Part shown: in pieces, positions 12,332-25,257 of the stretch
How positions within the stretch are numbered: the stretch's first letter is position 1
How the letters are laid out: every line of letters starts with the position of its first letter
Program-made: the position numbers and the translations under genes
The notes under the pieces: model-generated
The model's input: the letters and a program-made list of their open reading frames with translations, nothing else
Told to the model about the DNA's origin: nothing
Databases searched by the model: none
Assembly (NCBI GenBank): GCA_961205875.1
Contig: OY540810.1
Coordinates: 16,492,001 to 16,556,000, forward strand
Direction of reading: 5' to 3'
Source of the DNA: Sialis fuliginosa
Taxonomy: Eukaryota > Arthropoda > Insecta > Megaloptera > Sialidae
Length of the DNA: 64,000 bases

Positions 12332-12556
12332 TATTTATTTTATAAAATATTGCAGTTAATTTTCAACTTGGTTCTTAAAAAAATAACCTATATTTTGACA
12401 CATTCAGTATAAATCTCGTAACTCGAATTTGTTAAATTTTGGAATAATAACTCAAAATCACGATTCGAAGACTGACTGTATTTCTGATTATTTTTTAAGA
12501 ATATAATTGTTTACACATAAGTTGTACGATATTTTTTTATATTTAGCTTATTTTTA

Positions 12557-12562
12557 AATAAA
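12557..12562 (+). terminator. poly(A) signal of FECH
   Basis: AATAAA about 225 bp after the FECH stop codon. Confidence 0.5.
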
Positions 12563-13163
12563 TACATAATATGCACACAATTATTTTTTGTGTTTTAAAT
12601 TTTATTGTTCAAAGTTAAGAATATGTTTTAGAAGTACTACTCAATTTTATTAATACACCTATCCCCCAATTCCCTCCGTTGCTGTTTCCATGAAATACCA
12701 GTTAGAATGGGGAATACCGGTGTTTTCTTATTGTTTTTAGAGTATTATTATATATATTGCTTATTGAAATTATGTAGGCCACAACTAAGTTTTGGCTAAT
12801 GCCCTTTGAGTAACTTAATGTAAACCTGCTCCTAAGGGAAACCTAGTTGGATTTATAGTGTTTATACTTCCAAATAATAGAGGTTATAGAACCTAACGGA
12901 ACAGGCATTTTATTTAACTTATCGAGTTCTACTGTAATAGCTAGCTAGTATGGTCTGGGTTTGTAGATTAAACAATTAATTTCTGAATTTTTTATTCATA
13001 CATATTTTTTAAAATACACGAACGTTTAGATATAACCTATTTCTAAATTATAATTACATTATGAACTTTTTCAAATAACAGTTTAGAAAATCTAATAAAT
13101 AAAAAAAAAGCACGACTCATTTTATAAGATTTTAATCAATCCAGTAGCAGGTTATTGCGAATA

Positions 13164-13169
13164 TTTATT
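13164..13169 (-). terminator. poly(A) signal of SKP1
   Basis: AATAAA on the minus strand about 85 bp beyond the SKP1 stop codon. Confidence 0.5.
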
Positions 13170-13251
13170 TATATATATGAAAATTGAAGTAAATGTTAAA
13201 TAATTATGAAGATCTGAAAAATTGTTAATTGATGTTTGAATGTGGGAAAAA

Positions 13252-13740
13252 TTACTTCTCTTCACACCATTCATTCTCTTTTCGCACTTGTTCTTCTTCT
13301 GATGCAGTGAAATCATTTTTAATATTAAAAGTCTTACGAATTTCTTCAGGTGTCTTCCCTTTGATCATGTTTGCTACAGTTTTACATGTGACGTCCAGCA
13401 AGCCTTTAATATCGAGATAATTAGCTGCCAAGATCAATTCAAACAGAGTGCCTTGATCAACTTTCAAAAAATCTGCATCCCAAGAGGAAATGTCGTCAGT
13501 ACGTTTTTCTTTATTTTCATCATCTTCCGGTGGTGGTGGGTCATTCTTGTGGTACGATGCCCAATGAATAACTTTCTTTAAGATAGCAGAGTTTACATTT
13601 GGTAATGGGACAACTTCATCGTCATCTTCATCCATACCAAGGTCTTCAAGCATGGTTTTGATAGTAATAGAACATTTTGCGACTTCTTTTTCTACTTCGA
13701 ACGTTTCCCCATCAGACGATTGTAATTTTATCATCGACAT
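13252..13740 (-). CDS. SKP1: SKP1, SCF ubiquitin ligase adaptor
   Basis: Adaptor that links cullin-1 to F-box proteins in SCF ubiquitin ligases. A single uninterrupted reading frame of 162 aa, the usual full length. It starts [20 protein letters not shown], has the BTB/POZ-like core with the acidic [13 protein letters not shown] stretch and the [17 protein letters not shown] loop, and ends with the F-box-binding helices ([18 protein letters not shown] ... [12 protein letters not shown]). No indels against the family. A good acceptor (TTTAATTAG) abuts the ATG, so a 5' UTR intron is likely, and this argues against a processed retrocopy. Another Met two codons in could also serve as the start. 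Divergent from SUV4-20. Confidence 0.97.
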   Translation of the reverse strand: MSMIKLQSSDGETFEVEKEVAKCSITIKTMLEDLGMDEDDDEVVPLPNVNSAILKKVIHWASYHKNDPPPPEDDENKEKRTDDISSWDADFLKVDQGTLFELILAANYLDIKGLLDVTCKTVANMIKGKTPEEIRKTFNIKNDFTASEEEQVRKENEWCEEK

Positions 13741-14200
13741 CTAATTAAATAATTAAATACGAATTAATGACGTGTAATTTTTAAGAACAATTAGAAAAAG
13801 AACAATCCAATCAAAACAGTTTTTAGTTCAACAACGCCTCACTTTTTGTTCTAAGCATTCTAAGGTCATCTGTCAAAATCGACTGATATGTAACTAAAGT
13901 AATTTTTATTAAATCTTTTAAAAGCATTAACCTATTACCTTCTTAGAAGCGGGAAAATCTTCTTTAAAACTTGAAAACAGCTAGGTTTAAAAATAAATTT
14001 TGTATCGACAAGCACAGACAAAATGAATCGTAGTGTAAAAAAAGAAATTCACACGGTTCACAGACGAAATTTTTGTATGCATAGATTAAGAACCACAAAT
14101 CAAATCTAGTTAACTTCACTCATGCAACAATTGGAGCAACTACGACTACTACCAAAGGTTGGCAACTCTACGTTCAATTAAATTAAATGGCTTCCAAAGT
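13741..14200. promoter_or_regulatory. upstream region of SKP1, likely 5' UTR intron and promoter
   Basis: On the minus strand an acceptor ends exactly at the SKP1 ATG, and a plausible donor (GAAG followed by GTAATAGG) lies near 13940, giving a candidate 5' UTR exon upstream of it. The divergent SUV4-20 also has an acceptor (TTTACAG) a few bases before its ATG. A shared bidirectional promoter somewhere in 13.9-14.9 kb is inferred, not seen. Confidence 0.3.
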
Positions 14201-15004
14201 AGGATTGTTGCTGGATTTATAGACAGGATAATAAATTAATGAATAACACATAATTATTGTATTTTATGGTTGATTTCTGAATGAAGTCTTTAAATTATCG
14301 ACCATTGATTGAATTATAACTATACTGTTAGTAGTTAAATTACCCATATTATATAAAATACATCAATTTGTATTACAAAGTACCTATATTGCGTATAGTT
14401 CGAATCTATGCTAAACATTAATTATTTTGTATTCTGTGTTGTTTCTGGGGAATACAATAACATAGTTAATTAATAACAAATATGTTGTTAAAATACTTAT
14501 AATATTCGCTACTAAATAATAAGAACAAAAAGTACATTATTATATTAAGTTTTTGTGTAAGAATCTGCCATGACAGTTTCAAAGCTTGTTTGTGATTGCT
14601 AAAGCATATCATTTTATATTATGTGCAATTACTTTTATTTTACTGTTTTATTGGTGAATATTAATATTTCGATATTTGTTTATTTTATCTGTAAATATTT
14701 TCAATATATCAGATTGTATGTTTTACGTCTGACATGTGAAATTTATTGAATATGAAAATTTAATTTTGCCTGTGTAGCTGTCAATACATTTTAATTAAGC
14801 AGTATTTTCTAATTCGAAATGTAAGAACAAAATCTGTACGTATATAATTCTAAATGCCATTGACTTTCAATTAGAACATTAATATAAAATATGAACATTT
14901 TGGTTGATTGTTTCATGAGTAATTTATTAAAATAAAAAGTGTTTTTGATGTAATAATATGTCAGCATGTAAATATGTATTTATTTTACTTTACAGTAAAA
15001 CAGA

Positions 15005-18000
15005 ATGGTGGTTGATGTGGTGTCTCGTACTGCTCCAAACAAGATGCAGTCTACGGGAATGTCTCCTCGAGAACTGTCAGAAAACGATGACTTAGCCACA
15101 TCCATTGTACTGGATCCTCATTTAGGCTTCACAACACATAAAATGAATTTACGTTACAGACCGTTAAAAGCCAATATCGCTGAGTTACGTAGTATCATTG
15201 CTGAATTTATAAAAACACAAGATTATGACAGAGCTTACAGTCGTATATCTAAAGGTGAATGGATGTTACGAGGCAGTACGCACACACGATCAAAACTTCA
15301 ACAAAAGAGATTAGAAGAACATGTATGTATTAATTTTTTTAAATTATTGATTTTATATTTTTACAGTAAACATGGGGGTTTTAAAATCATGTTTAACTTC
15401 AATCTTTTGAATTTTTTCTTCAAATAATATATATTTACGAAACCACATTTTAAAATATTGTTTGTGTTGTTATTTTAAAAAAGATCATTGTTTTGAAGAC
15501 TGTCCTATTTAAAATAGAATATTTTAATGCAAAAACTGATAATAATAACAACACAATAGTTTATTATGAAAAATACCAGCTTATTTTATTGTTTGCTATT
15601 CACTTACTGAATTCTCAGCAGTTTTTTGTTACTATCTTCTTATTGTATACTACACATATATATGTTTGTATATATAAACATATAGGTATCTTTTATGTGA
15701 ATTTCTGACTACAGGAAGGAGGTTAACAAAATTTTCAGGAAATGCAAAAAACTATATATTATATTTATTGTCATATTTTGTTTAGAATATTGTATTTGGA
15801 ACATAATCAAATCAGTGATTTAAATATTCAATAATAATTAATTGACATAGTTTTTGTTTGATGGAGATTTCAGCTTTCTACTGAAAAAATATGAAAGAAA
15901 ATGTATAGTTGAGAAGTAGTCGAACAACAAGTGACATTTCCATCGTAACATTTTTTTTAAAGCAAGTTGAAAGAGGTTCTAAAATACAGTACTTATCATG
16001 CCAAATTAAATACTATTATTATCTGGCATTGTAAATGAAAGTGATGAATTTGACAGCTAATATTGTAACCTGCAAAATAAATACATGGAAATGTCACTTT
16101 TTGTGAGTGAAGTGACTTAAATCACTTAAATGTTTGAATTTAATAACAAAGGGAAATGTCTCTTTTTGTATGAATCAGAGGATTATATATTATTGAGTTC
16201 TGGAAAGGTTCTTTTTTGTTTGAATACCAATATATTGACTCAGTTTTTCTGTGGAAACTGTTGGTTTTTGTGATACCAAATTTAGGCTTTTCAGAGTGTT
16301 TACCTTCTGGAAAGGGAATTCATAAAAAATTGTAGAAAGTCAGGGATTTTTCTACGTTTTTTTTATCTCCGAGAAGGTACCTACTATACAATGTATTAAG
16401 ACATAGGAGATTTAACATGGGGGTAATAAGAAATGTTGTAGTAATCTTTGGTCAAATTTAACAATGTGTGATTGGTGCATTTTGAAATCCCTCCACAAAA
16501 TTTAATAAAATAGTAATTAGTATTTTGTTTTCAAATTTATATCTGCTAAAAAATATTATTATAATTTTATCTAGAATGTTTACTTTAATTTCATTAATGT
16601 ATTTTATTCTTTACTAGCTCATTGGATCCGGTGTTACCAGGGGATATTAATTTAATTAAACATAAAGTAATCATGCCCACCCAACATGCTCACCCAAAGT
16701 ACTATCAACACACGGTCCACCGCAAATTGTTTTTTCCGGTTTCATGAAAACACAAAATATCCACAAATTATACACTTAAAACTTAACCCACTCATTAGTG
16801 AAAACCGGAATAAAATCCATTCAGTAGTTATTGAAAAAATCGTGTAAAATTATATTTTCAAACTTCCAGGGAACACCAGGTCTTGTCTTAGAATTTGTAT
16901 GAAAATAAATAAATAAATAGGTGAACAACAATCATAATAATTAATTTCGATATTTTACCTTTCTTGGATATTTCAAAATATTTAATTGTTAGTATGTATC
17001 AAAAATTATCTATTTGTTCGACAAAATATTTGAAAGAGACATAACCATAGTGACCTAAATTAATAAAATTCTGAAACCATTAGCAATTGAATTCTGTATT
17101 CCATGGCTAGGTAGGTACTTTGTTTTTATATACCTAAATTAGAGTTGTATGCTGTGACATCACGGAACAAAACAGGACTTGCAAAAGATTCTTTTTAGTC
17201 TTTTGATGTTAAATCTTAGATTTTCATAAAATATTAATAGCCACGATACTGCTCAGAAAAATTATCTAACTATTGGTGAAAACCGCATTGAAATCGGTTC
17301 AGTAATTCCTGAGTCTATAAGTCACATACAAACGAACATTCATTTATATATAGATTAAAGTTGAAAACAAATACTGTTGATTAATTTAAAATTTATCAGT
17401 CAGTTTCGAGACAGTATTTCAAAATGCACTACAACACTTCTAATTGTCTCCATGTTAAAACTTTCAAAAAAAAATTTTTCAGAAACTATAAACTTTAAAA
17501 AAAAAGTACAAGACACAAAAAATGTTTATTTTGGTTTAATACAGTTTGGAGAATTAATTTAAAAATTAAAAAATCTTTTTCTATTTATTTTATTTTAGCA
17601 AAAAAAAAAAACGAAATGTTAAAAAAATTCTAGAATAATTTTCCAAGTTTCATTAGACTAAAATAACCATTTTTTTGTATCTTGTACTTTTTTTCTAAAG
17701 TTTATGGTTTCTGAGTAAAAAATTCTTAAAAGTTCAAAATCTCGAATTATTTTGTTAGATAGATACCTTGGAAAGCTAAGGTTGTTCAAAACTATAGGTT
17801 CCTATTTAAAAAAATGATGTTGACCTTCAAATATTCTTGAAGGCTACGTTAAAACAGCAAATAAATATTACTATTCGATTACCCCCTTACAACCAAACAT
17901 TTTTTGGTTAAAACATTTTTTTCAAATATGCGATGGTTATGAGATAATAATCTGTAACACTTTAAATGCCTCATCCTGTATATAAAATTTTAATTTAGTA

Positions 18001-20346
18001 CATTCAGTAAGATATAAAATAAAATTTGATAAAATATAAAAGTTCACCTACAATTCTTGATTAAAGAATGAAATAATAATACATTTCAATTTTGACCAAA
18101 TGCAAGTAACTTTTTGCAGTCAGAGATTCATATAGGTACACTGCAGGTCAAAATTTTTTTGTTAATATTGCAATATTTTTTGTTCGGCTAAATATTTTAC
18201 AATTAAAATTCTTAAAAGTATTTTTAATACAATTTCTTTGTTATTGTTTCTGACAAAATTACAACAATTTTGAAAACACTTGGAGTGGCTAAATTATTTT
18301 TGGCCTGTAATGTGTTTTATTTCTGTAATATTTAAATGTTAATCGAAGTAAAATTGTTTATATTATTTAATCTTCCAGATTTATAGGTATCTACGTGTGT
18401 TCGATAGAGACTCGGGTTTTGTTATAGAACCATGTTATAGATATTCACTAGAAGGACAGAAAGGTGCAAAAATATCTGCAACAAAGAAATGGTATAAGAA
18501 TGATAAAATAGAATGTTTGGTTGGGTGTATAGCGGAACTAACGGAAGAAGAAGAAGCCCAACTGTTGCAGCCTGGGAAGAACGACTTCTCTGTGATGTAC
18601 AGCTGTCGTAAAAACTGTGCCCAGTTGTGGTTAGGTCCCGCGGCTTACATCAACCACGACTGCCGTGCCAGCTGCAAGTTTGTAGCTACCGGTAGAGACA
18701 CAGCGTGCGTCAAAGTTCTCAGAGATATCGAGGCAGGGGAAGAAATCACTTGCTTTTACGGAGAAGATTTTTTTGGTGACAACAACTGCTATTGTGAATG
18801 TGAAACGTGCGAAAGACGGGGGATGGGGGCGTTTGCAAAACATAAAACTGAGAACGAGGAAAGCAGTAAAGGGTATCGTCTGAGAGAAACGGAAAACAGA
18901 TTAAACCGTACGAAGAATAGACAAGATGCACAGAAATCACAATTATTAGATAAAATTAGTTTAGAAAATAATAATAGTCCAACAGATGTAGCAAATAAAA
19001 TAGTGACACCACTTAGCATGAAGGAGTTACGACAAAAAGGTCTGACAAAGTACGACGCGGAGTTGTTGATAGAGCAAGGTTGCAAGTTCTCGGACATAGA
19101 AGAGATGAAGGATTCTCAAAGAAGATCTTGGAGCGAAGACTCACGGTCTGTGAGCTCGCGTGCGTCGCGACTGCAACGTCGAAATGCGAGACAAGAGTTA
19201 CTTGCAACGAGACTGTCTCGGTCAAACATGCTCGACGATTGTCAGAGTAGTTCGAGCAGTGTCAGCGAACACGACTCGGTATGTGACGCGACTTCGAAAA
19301 CGGCTACATTCAACGGAACCCACGAGAGTGGGCGAATAACTTCAACACTGCCACACGTATCTGACGGCATCAAGCTACGTAATCACAAATGTCTAGCGGA
19401 CTCAGTGCCGGAGCGTGACCCGGTAGATCGGACTGACCTGTGTTCTGATACAGAACCACAGGCCAAGCCTGACTGCGTCGAACCTGCGCTCAGCTCCAGG
19501 ATGCGTCAGAAACTAGATAAATTAAATGCTTCCGATAAATTAAATAACAGACGGACGTTAGTGAATAAAACTCAAAACCGTTCTCTCGCGTCAATTATGA
19601 CGCGTTCCGAAGCCCGCAGAAACAGCGACGTTTCCGAACCGGGCGCGGACGAGACGAAGGGCTGCGAATCCTATGAGATGAATGATAACGAAAACGATGA
19701 TGTCTGTAGTAAAACAAAACACAACAGTGTGATAAATAAAACCGAAAGTTTAATTTGTGATAATACCAGAGAAATACATTCAATCGAGCCTAAAATTGAA
19801 GAAACCAAAGCCGTTAGTAAACTTGAATTCCCACAGACAGATATCGTTACGTCGGATAAGCCGGTAATCATGTGGGAAGATAAAATACAACTGACTCAGC
19901 CGGCAAGTGCGACAATTAAATGTAAATTAAAACATGCAATTAATTATAAACCATTAGATTCTCAGTCGGGGCCTACGGTAAACAGTGTAGATAGCGGTGA
20001 GCGTATCTTAAACAGCAGCAGCGAACGCAGTGTAGGTAGCGGTCGGTTAAAGTTAACTTTGAGAATGAAGCGCAGTCCGGTATTAGATGAAGTGATAGAG
20101 TCCGGTAATAGTCTAAGCGAAGACAGTTTCGAGCCGGAGTACGAAGTGCTGAGAGTCGAGGGCGTCGAGGAGGAGAAGATTAGATCTGCGCGCAAGAAGC
20201 GGCACAAATCAAAGGACAGACATCATCGGAAACGTGGCTCCATCCTGGACCAAATGATGCCGCGGCCGGCCATGAAGCGGCTCAGACTGAAGCTTGGAAA
20301 CGAAACGCACACAATAGATATTGTACCGTCCAGTAGCACTGACTGA
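15005..20346 (+). CDS. Suv4-20: SUV4-20/KMT5 histone H4-Lys20 methyltransferase (2 coding exons)
   Basis: Nuclear enzyme that adds the second and third methyl groups to H4K20 in heterochromatin. Coding exons 15005-15322 and 18379-20346 (761 aa). Exon 1 holds the N-terminal helical region with the family phrase [19 protein letters not shown]. Exon 2 carries the whole SET domain ([72 protein letters not shown]) and the post-SET zinc cysteines [12 protein letters not shown]. The remaining 500 residues are Ser/Arg/Lys-rich and poorly structured, including a basic [14 protein letters not shown] cluster near the C-terminus that could act in nuclear import. The length lies between the two human paralogues and the longer fly protein. 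The junction EEH|IYRYL matches the family. A 3-kb intron carries nested transposons. An acceptor just upstream of the ATG implies a non-coding first exon that I could not place. Confidence 0.96.
16389..17465. mobile_element. TA-flanked MITE split by a Helitron (SUV4-20 intron)
   Basis: Copy of the foldback element also found at 59266-61293. The left arm starts after TA with CAATGTATTAAGACATAGG and runs into ATTTAACATGGGGGTAATAAG. The right arm resumes after 17354 and ends with CTAATTGTCTCCATGTTAAA. The two halves join in the intact copy, so the intervening 741 bp are a later insertion. Confidence 0.75.
16614..17354 (-). mobile_element. non-autonomous Helitron
   Basis: On the minus strand it begins TCTATATATAAATGAATG, ends in CTAG, and sits between host A and T, as Helitrons do. 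About 10 nt before the CTAG is a short hairpin-forming segment; in the second copy (43153-43877) it is CCGGTGTTACCCGG. The interrupted MITE gives a readable empty site that sets both ends. No Rep/helicase coding capacity. Confidence 0.8.
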
Positions 20347-20609
20347 TTGTCAAAGGTTTATCTTATGTGCCAACAGACACTGTTTTGTACGCTCAATGTC
20401 AAATCTTAATAGACCAATTGGGTAATTGTACATTTTTCACATTCGGTTATTTTGGTTTGTTTAAGGTAAAATCACAAAAATTAATAAGAACGATATATAT
20501 AAATATGTATATAATTATGTAAATTTGTGAATTAATTGATTTTTTGATCGATGCAGTGTTTATTCTGTATTTTTAAATGAAGTGGAAATTATATTCTAGA
20601 TATACATTT

Positions 20610-20615
20610 AATAAA
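20610..20615 (+). terminator. poly(A) signal of SUV4-20
   Basis: AATAAA about 265 bp after the SUV4-20 stop codon. Confidence 0.5.
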
Positions 20616-20739
20616 GAAGGCACATTTATCAATTTTTCAATGTTTTTACAGTACAGTACAACCTCTCTTAAAGTATATTTTCCTGCCATTAGATGCTAGT
20701 TTAAGGTCACTCAAGAAAAATAATAATTTCATTTTGAAA

Positions 20740-20905
20740 TTTCATAGACATGTAGAACTGGAGAGCCCGATCCGTATCTTACAAGATATCAAAAATAGAA
20801 GAGAGACAGAGTTTGTTAAACTAGAGTCACACTCCAACTTTCTCACTCTTGATGTCCATCTTAAAATGCAGATCGCGCTGTCCAGTTCTATATGTCCTTG
20901 TGAAA
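20740..20905. repeat. imperfect palindrome, probable MITE
   Basis: TTTCATAGACATGTAGAACT at the left is matched by the reverse complement of AGTTCTATATGTCC...TGAAA at the right, with weaker pairing inward. It lies about 125 bp past the SUV4-20 poly(A) signal. Open frames on both strands here are a by-product of the palindrome. Confidence 0.6.
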
Positions 20906-21642
20906 CTTTGAAGCATTGTAAATATTCAGATGTGTCGGTAAAGAGAGTGAGGTATATGCCCAATAACGCGAGAAACATGAAATACATATCTAAGCTTTTA
21001 GAGGATTTAGACCGCTACTTGTCGTTTGTCTTTCTTTGACAACCAGTGGTTAGAATGAGACGATTATTAATATATGTCAAAATACAAACAGCTGTTCAAC
21101 ACCGCCATATTTAACAAATTTGTAAGATTTTAATTTAAGTTAATTGGGCGCTTTATATATCACATTCACACTATTAATACAAACCAATTTTATAGTTTAA
21201 TGATAAGTTTTTTCAATTTATTGGGGTCGATTGGGAAATATACTTATAGGTTAGGGAGGCAAGGGAGGTTCTACTGTCTTTTTAAATGCACTTTTCAATA
21301 TATTTACTAAAGTATGGTCTTGTTGAATTAATGAAGAAATAGTATATACTAGGTATATAAATATTGTATTTTATTTTTTGTTTTCTCTTTAACTATATAT
21401 ATATCAACTTATACTAATATTATTGCGTGTATATATGTATATATATATACTTTGTGATAATAATTAAATATAATACTTTAAAATAAGCCTTTAAAATTTA
21501 TATTAAATAAATTTTCAGCTTCATTCTGTGACAGATTAAATTTTATATATTTTTAAAAAACTAACATTTAATAGTTTTTTTAATAGTGTGTATATGTATG
21601 TATATATAATCAAAAACAATTTTTTTAGTACTTGTAGTTATA

Positions 21643-22006
21643 GGCCAGGCGTCAAGTCAGAATAATTTATGAAATTCAGTTTTTGCTGATTTCTTGACTT
21701 TCTTTCAACTTTACAATAAAAATAGTTAAATACAAAATGAAAGCTAATTAAATTCTCTATAAAAACAGTTATGTATATATTTTCGGTCAGATTCGTACTT
21801 CATTGGAAAAAATACCCATCAGAATTTATTAAAATTGAAAGTATTTTTCAGTGAAAAGACAAAATTCAGACCGAAAATACGTATGTAACCTTTTTTTATA
21901 GAAAATTTATTTAATTTTTATTTTGTATATGATTACTTCTGCCATAAAGTTGAAAGAACATTATCCAGTCTGAATTTCTTCTACTGCAAAATACTCGGCG
22001 CCTGGC
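21643..22006. mobile_element. GGCCAGGCGTC foldback element, copy 1
   Basis: Ends GGCCAGGCGTCAAG and CGGCGCCTGGC are inverted, and interior arms such as AATGAAAGCTAATTAAATTC pair imperfectly with the other side. A related copy lies at 30506-31037. Confidence 0.65.
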
Positions 22007-22435
22007 ACATCAATAGTTTTTTGAAATTTAATATAGGGAGATGTAAAAATTAGTAAACATTTTCAATGTTTTAGGAAATATATTATGAAAGTATGTATTT
22101 TAATTTCATTTATACATTATTTTAAACTATGAGTTTTATGTATTTATAATTTATGTGAAAACTGAATAGTGCATATTTTTAAAAGATTTCACTTCATTAT
22201 ATACGAGATATATTATTTAAGGTACAATATCTAGAAAATATTGGCATATTTTTAAGATGTGATAATGATCAGAATGATTGTTTTATTGTTATTTAGGGTT
22301 AGTGCACTTCAAGTATCTCATGAATATATGTCAAGTTTCATATTATTTTTTTATAGTTTGAACGATAGGTACTTTCGTAATGCAAAAATAGGCTTAGTTA
22401 ATTTGTTTTTAAGTGTTTGGGATTGCCTTATTTCA

Positions 22436-22895
22436 GAAGTTGTGTGTTAGCCACCATCTTTGTAGAAACGTAAATCTCATGAACCGTTGATGCTATGACA
22501 GAAATGATAAAAATATTTTTTGTTCAGCACTAAATTCTCTATAAATTCTTTCATGAAGTAATTTTTGTAGAATTAACCATTGTCGAATTACAGTGCAACA
22601 AAGTTTGCAAAAACTAGTTTTTCCAAATTATTGTTTAAACTAATAATTGTACATTACAAATTCTTTTACAGACTCATTCTCGTAAAATTAACCGTTGTCG
22701 AGTTACAGCGCGACTTTTTGCAAACTTTGTCGCGCTGTAACTCTTAAACGGTTGATTCTACAAAAACTAGCCTAGTTAGAGAATTAAGTGCTTACCAAAA
22801 AATATCCTTGGCGTTTTTGTTGTAGCATCAACGTTTCGTGAGATATTTACGTTTAAAGTTATCGCGAAAATGGCGGCTAATGCAAACGCACTTTT
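22436..22895. repeat. long foldback element with GC-rich core
   Basis: Nested inverted arms: TTAGCCACCAT to ATGGCGGCTAA at the outside, CGTTGATGCTA to TAGCATCAACG inside, and an inner hairpin of GAGTTACAGCGCGAC with GTCGCGCTGTAACTC. No reading frame of note. Confidence 0.7.
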
Positions 22896-23899
22896 TTTAT
22901 TGAAACTGTTTTAAAATCAGTGCATGCTTTTAACTTTTGTATATTTGTATTTATCTTGTTGGTGTTCATGAAACCAGTTGTTTGAAATTTCGAGACTTGA
23001 TGTGCAATCAACTTCATTAAATGCATTTTTAATTATTCACTTATTTGTTTTTACTTGATGGACTGAAAAATATGAGTGTAAATTAATTGTTATATTAAAC
23101 AAAAATGAAGTCATTAAACTGAACTGATTTAAATTAATTCAATTGTATTTATTATAAACATATGTAGGCAATGAAAATTTATTGATACAATACACTTTTT
23201 AAATTATGTAAATATTATAATATTTATATTCATAATAAATCTGTTCTTTTTTGCGAACGGTTTATTTATTTAAAAAAATTTACATACAATTTTTTTTATT
23301 TTCTTTTAAATAATGTGAATTATGATTCTAATTAGTATTATATAATTAATTCACCTTTTAACCCATTTTTTGCCAGTCCTTAATATACTAATTTAATTAT
23401 TTATAGCCCAAATATATGTTATGATTATTTATTTACATTTTTTTAAATAGTGCATCCACACATTCAATCATTCAAAAAATGTATATTAAATTTTACTGAT
23501 GTACGTACAAAAAAAATCAATTTTAATATTGTATTTATGCAACTATGCAATGTAAAATGGGTTAAACAAGGATGGCGTGTCCAGAATTAATAAAGGGAAG
23601 AAGGTACTGAAAATATCCCGTGTAAATTTCATTGATGTTAATGTAATAGGAATTTGAACCTTTTAACTCCCTTCTGGAAGCGCCACTGTACATAATAAAG
23701 TAGTAGAACTGTGATGCATCTATATGCCTGTTATTTATTAAATTCTTTTTCAGCACAATCAGTCATATATTGGTTTTTTACAGGCTGAAATAGATACATT
23801 ATGGACTTCGTATACTTTTTATAATAAATCATATATTTTTCTATATTTTCTCATATTAAATATATTTTAGTAAATTGTAAAACTACCCAGACTGTAAAA

Positions 23900-24050
23900 T
23901 TATCAGAATGATATCAAGTTACCTTTTTTGAACATATTTTAAAAATATCTCTTTGATATCTTTAAGTTATCTTCTTGTTGATATATCTTAAAAAAGATAA
24001 CATTAAGTTATCTTTTTGACATCTCTTAAATAAAACCTCTATTCTGAAAA
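23900..24050. repeat. dispersed units of the 60-bp repeat, inverted
   Basis: Units containing TTAAGTTATCTTTTTG(A), the complement of the motif in the 3430-4075 block. Confidence 0.55.
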
Positions 24051-24263
24051 GTTTTGTTGTCTGGGAGTTTATTTAAGTGATTTTATAAAGGAGAGAGAAT
24101 CAGCTAGCCAATATGAAAACAATCAACACAATTTAATTTTTGTGCAATTTTAAACTGATCTATAGGGTTTTGCGATAAGAGTTGTAATCAAAATTATAAA
24201 TAGAATGCTCAAATTTCTGTTATGTATTTATTTATAAATAATTAAAATATTTGAACTCTGTAT

Positions 24264-24818
24264 TATGGGTGATTCACTGATAAATGGAAAAATCGTTGGC
24301 AAGCAAGGACATTTCACAAAGTAATTATGAATTTAGGAATATATCATTAATTGAATTAATTTTATATTTTTTTTAAGATTTGCAACAAAAAATCATATTT
24401 CCTGCCGTGAGTCTTTTCTATGTTGGAAATTTTGACTTGTTTCATTTACGTTTGCAGTGGTTGTCGGGGTTTTTGACGGTAGGAATCGTGAATCGTAGTA
24501 TAGTTTTGTTAATTCGGATAAATATATTGTTTAATTTAAATTTCTAACAATACACGAATCAACATCGTTATATTTAATTTTTAATATAATATTAGGGATT
24601 CTTTATTATTGGTATCATTTCCCTGTTTGGGTAGTTATTTGTCAGCCAGTCATATTTTTTAAAAGTTGATAAAATCGTCAAAACCCACTAATATGTCTGA
24701 ACACTGTAACATTACATTGACATATAAGCCTCCATGAAAGATAATTGAAAATTACGGTAAAATTTAAAATATTTATTTTTGAAATATATTTTTCTCATTT
24801 ATGGGAGAATCACCCATA
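24264..24818. mobile_element. MITE with TATGGGTGATTC ends
   Basis: Inverted ends TATGGGTGATTCACTGATAA and ATGGGAGAATCACCCATA bound a 555-bp non-coding element. Part of the left half recurs at 62160-62340. Confidence 0.65.
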
Positions 24819-25257
24819 TACATATAAAACTTCACCTCCCCATTGACGTTTGATTATTTTGCACAAAATGATTTGACAAGTATGGGGGGTAAATTAATTC
24901 TGAGGGTAAACCTCCCCATATCAGTTATTAAAACTTTGTGCTTTGTTTTTACAACACCAGAAAGAACGGAATGAGTTAAAATAAAATAAAATAAGGGGTC
25001 TTTTTTCCCAGATAGCAAAATTCTCAGAATGATCTCTTTATGATGTCTTTCTGAGAAAAAAATCTATTTGAGTTTGTATATTAAGTGGTATACAATATAT
25101 AGGAATGTATTATAATTTCAAGCAAAAAAATTCTTTTTTATAAATATTTCAAATACCTATATTTGTTTATATTTTTAATCAGTGAAACATAATATATTTT
25201 ATTACTTACAATATGGTATTTGACAAAATTTTAAAATATATTGTTAATTGAGCGTAT

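Noticed and set aside
13252..13740. SKP1 as a processed pseudogene because it is intronless
   Set aside because: The frame is intact and highly conserved, no A-tail or target duplication is visible, and an acceptor at the ATG implies a spliced 5' UTR.
18631..20207. Minus-strand frames opposite SUV4-20 exon 2
   Set aside because: Antisense shadows of a long conserved coding exon.
20734..21039. 101-codon plus-strand frame past SUV4-20
   Set aside because: Overlaps the imperfect palindrome at 20740-20905, which opens frames on both strands; no homology recognised.
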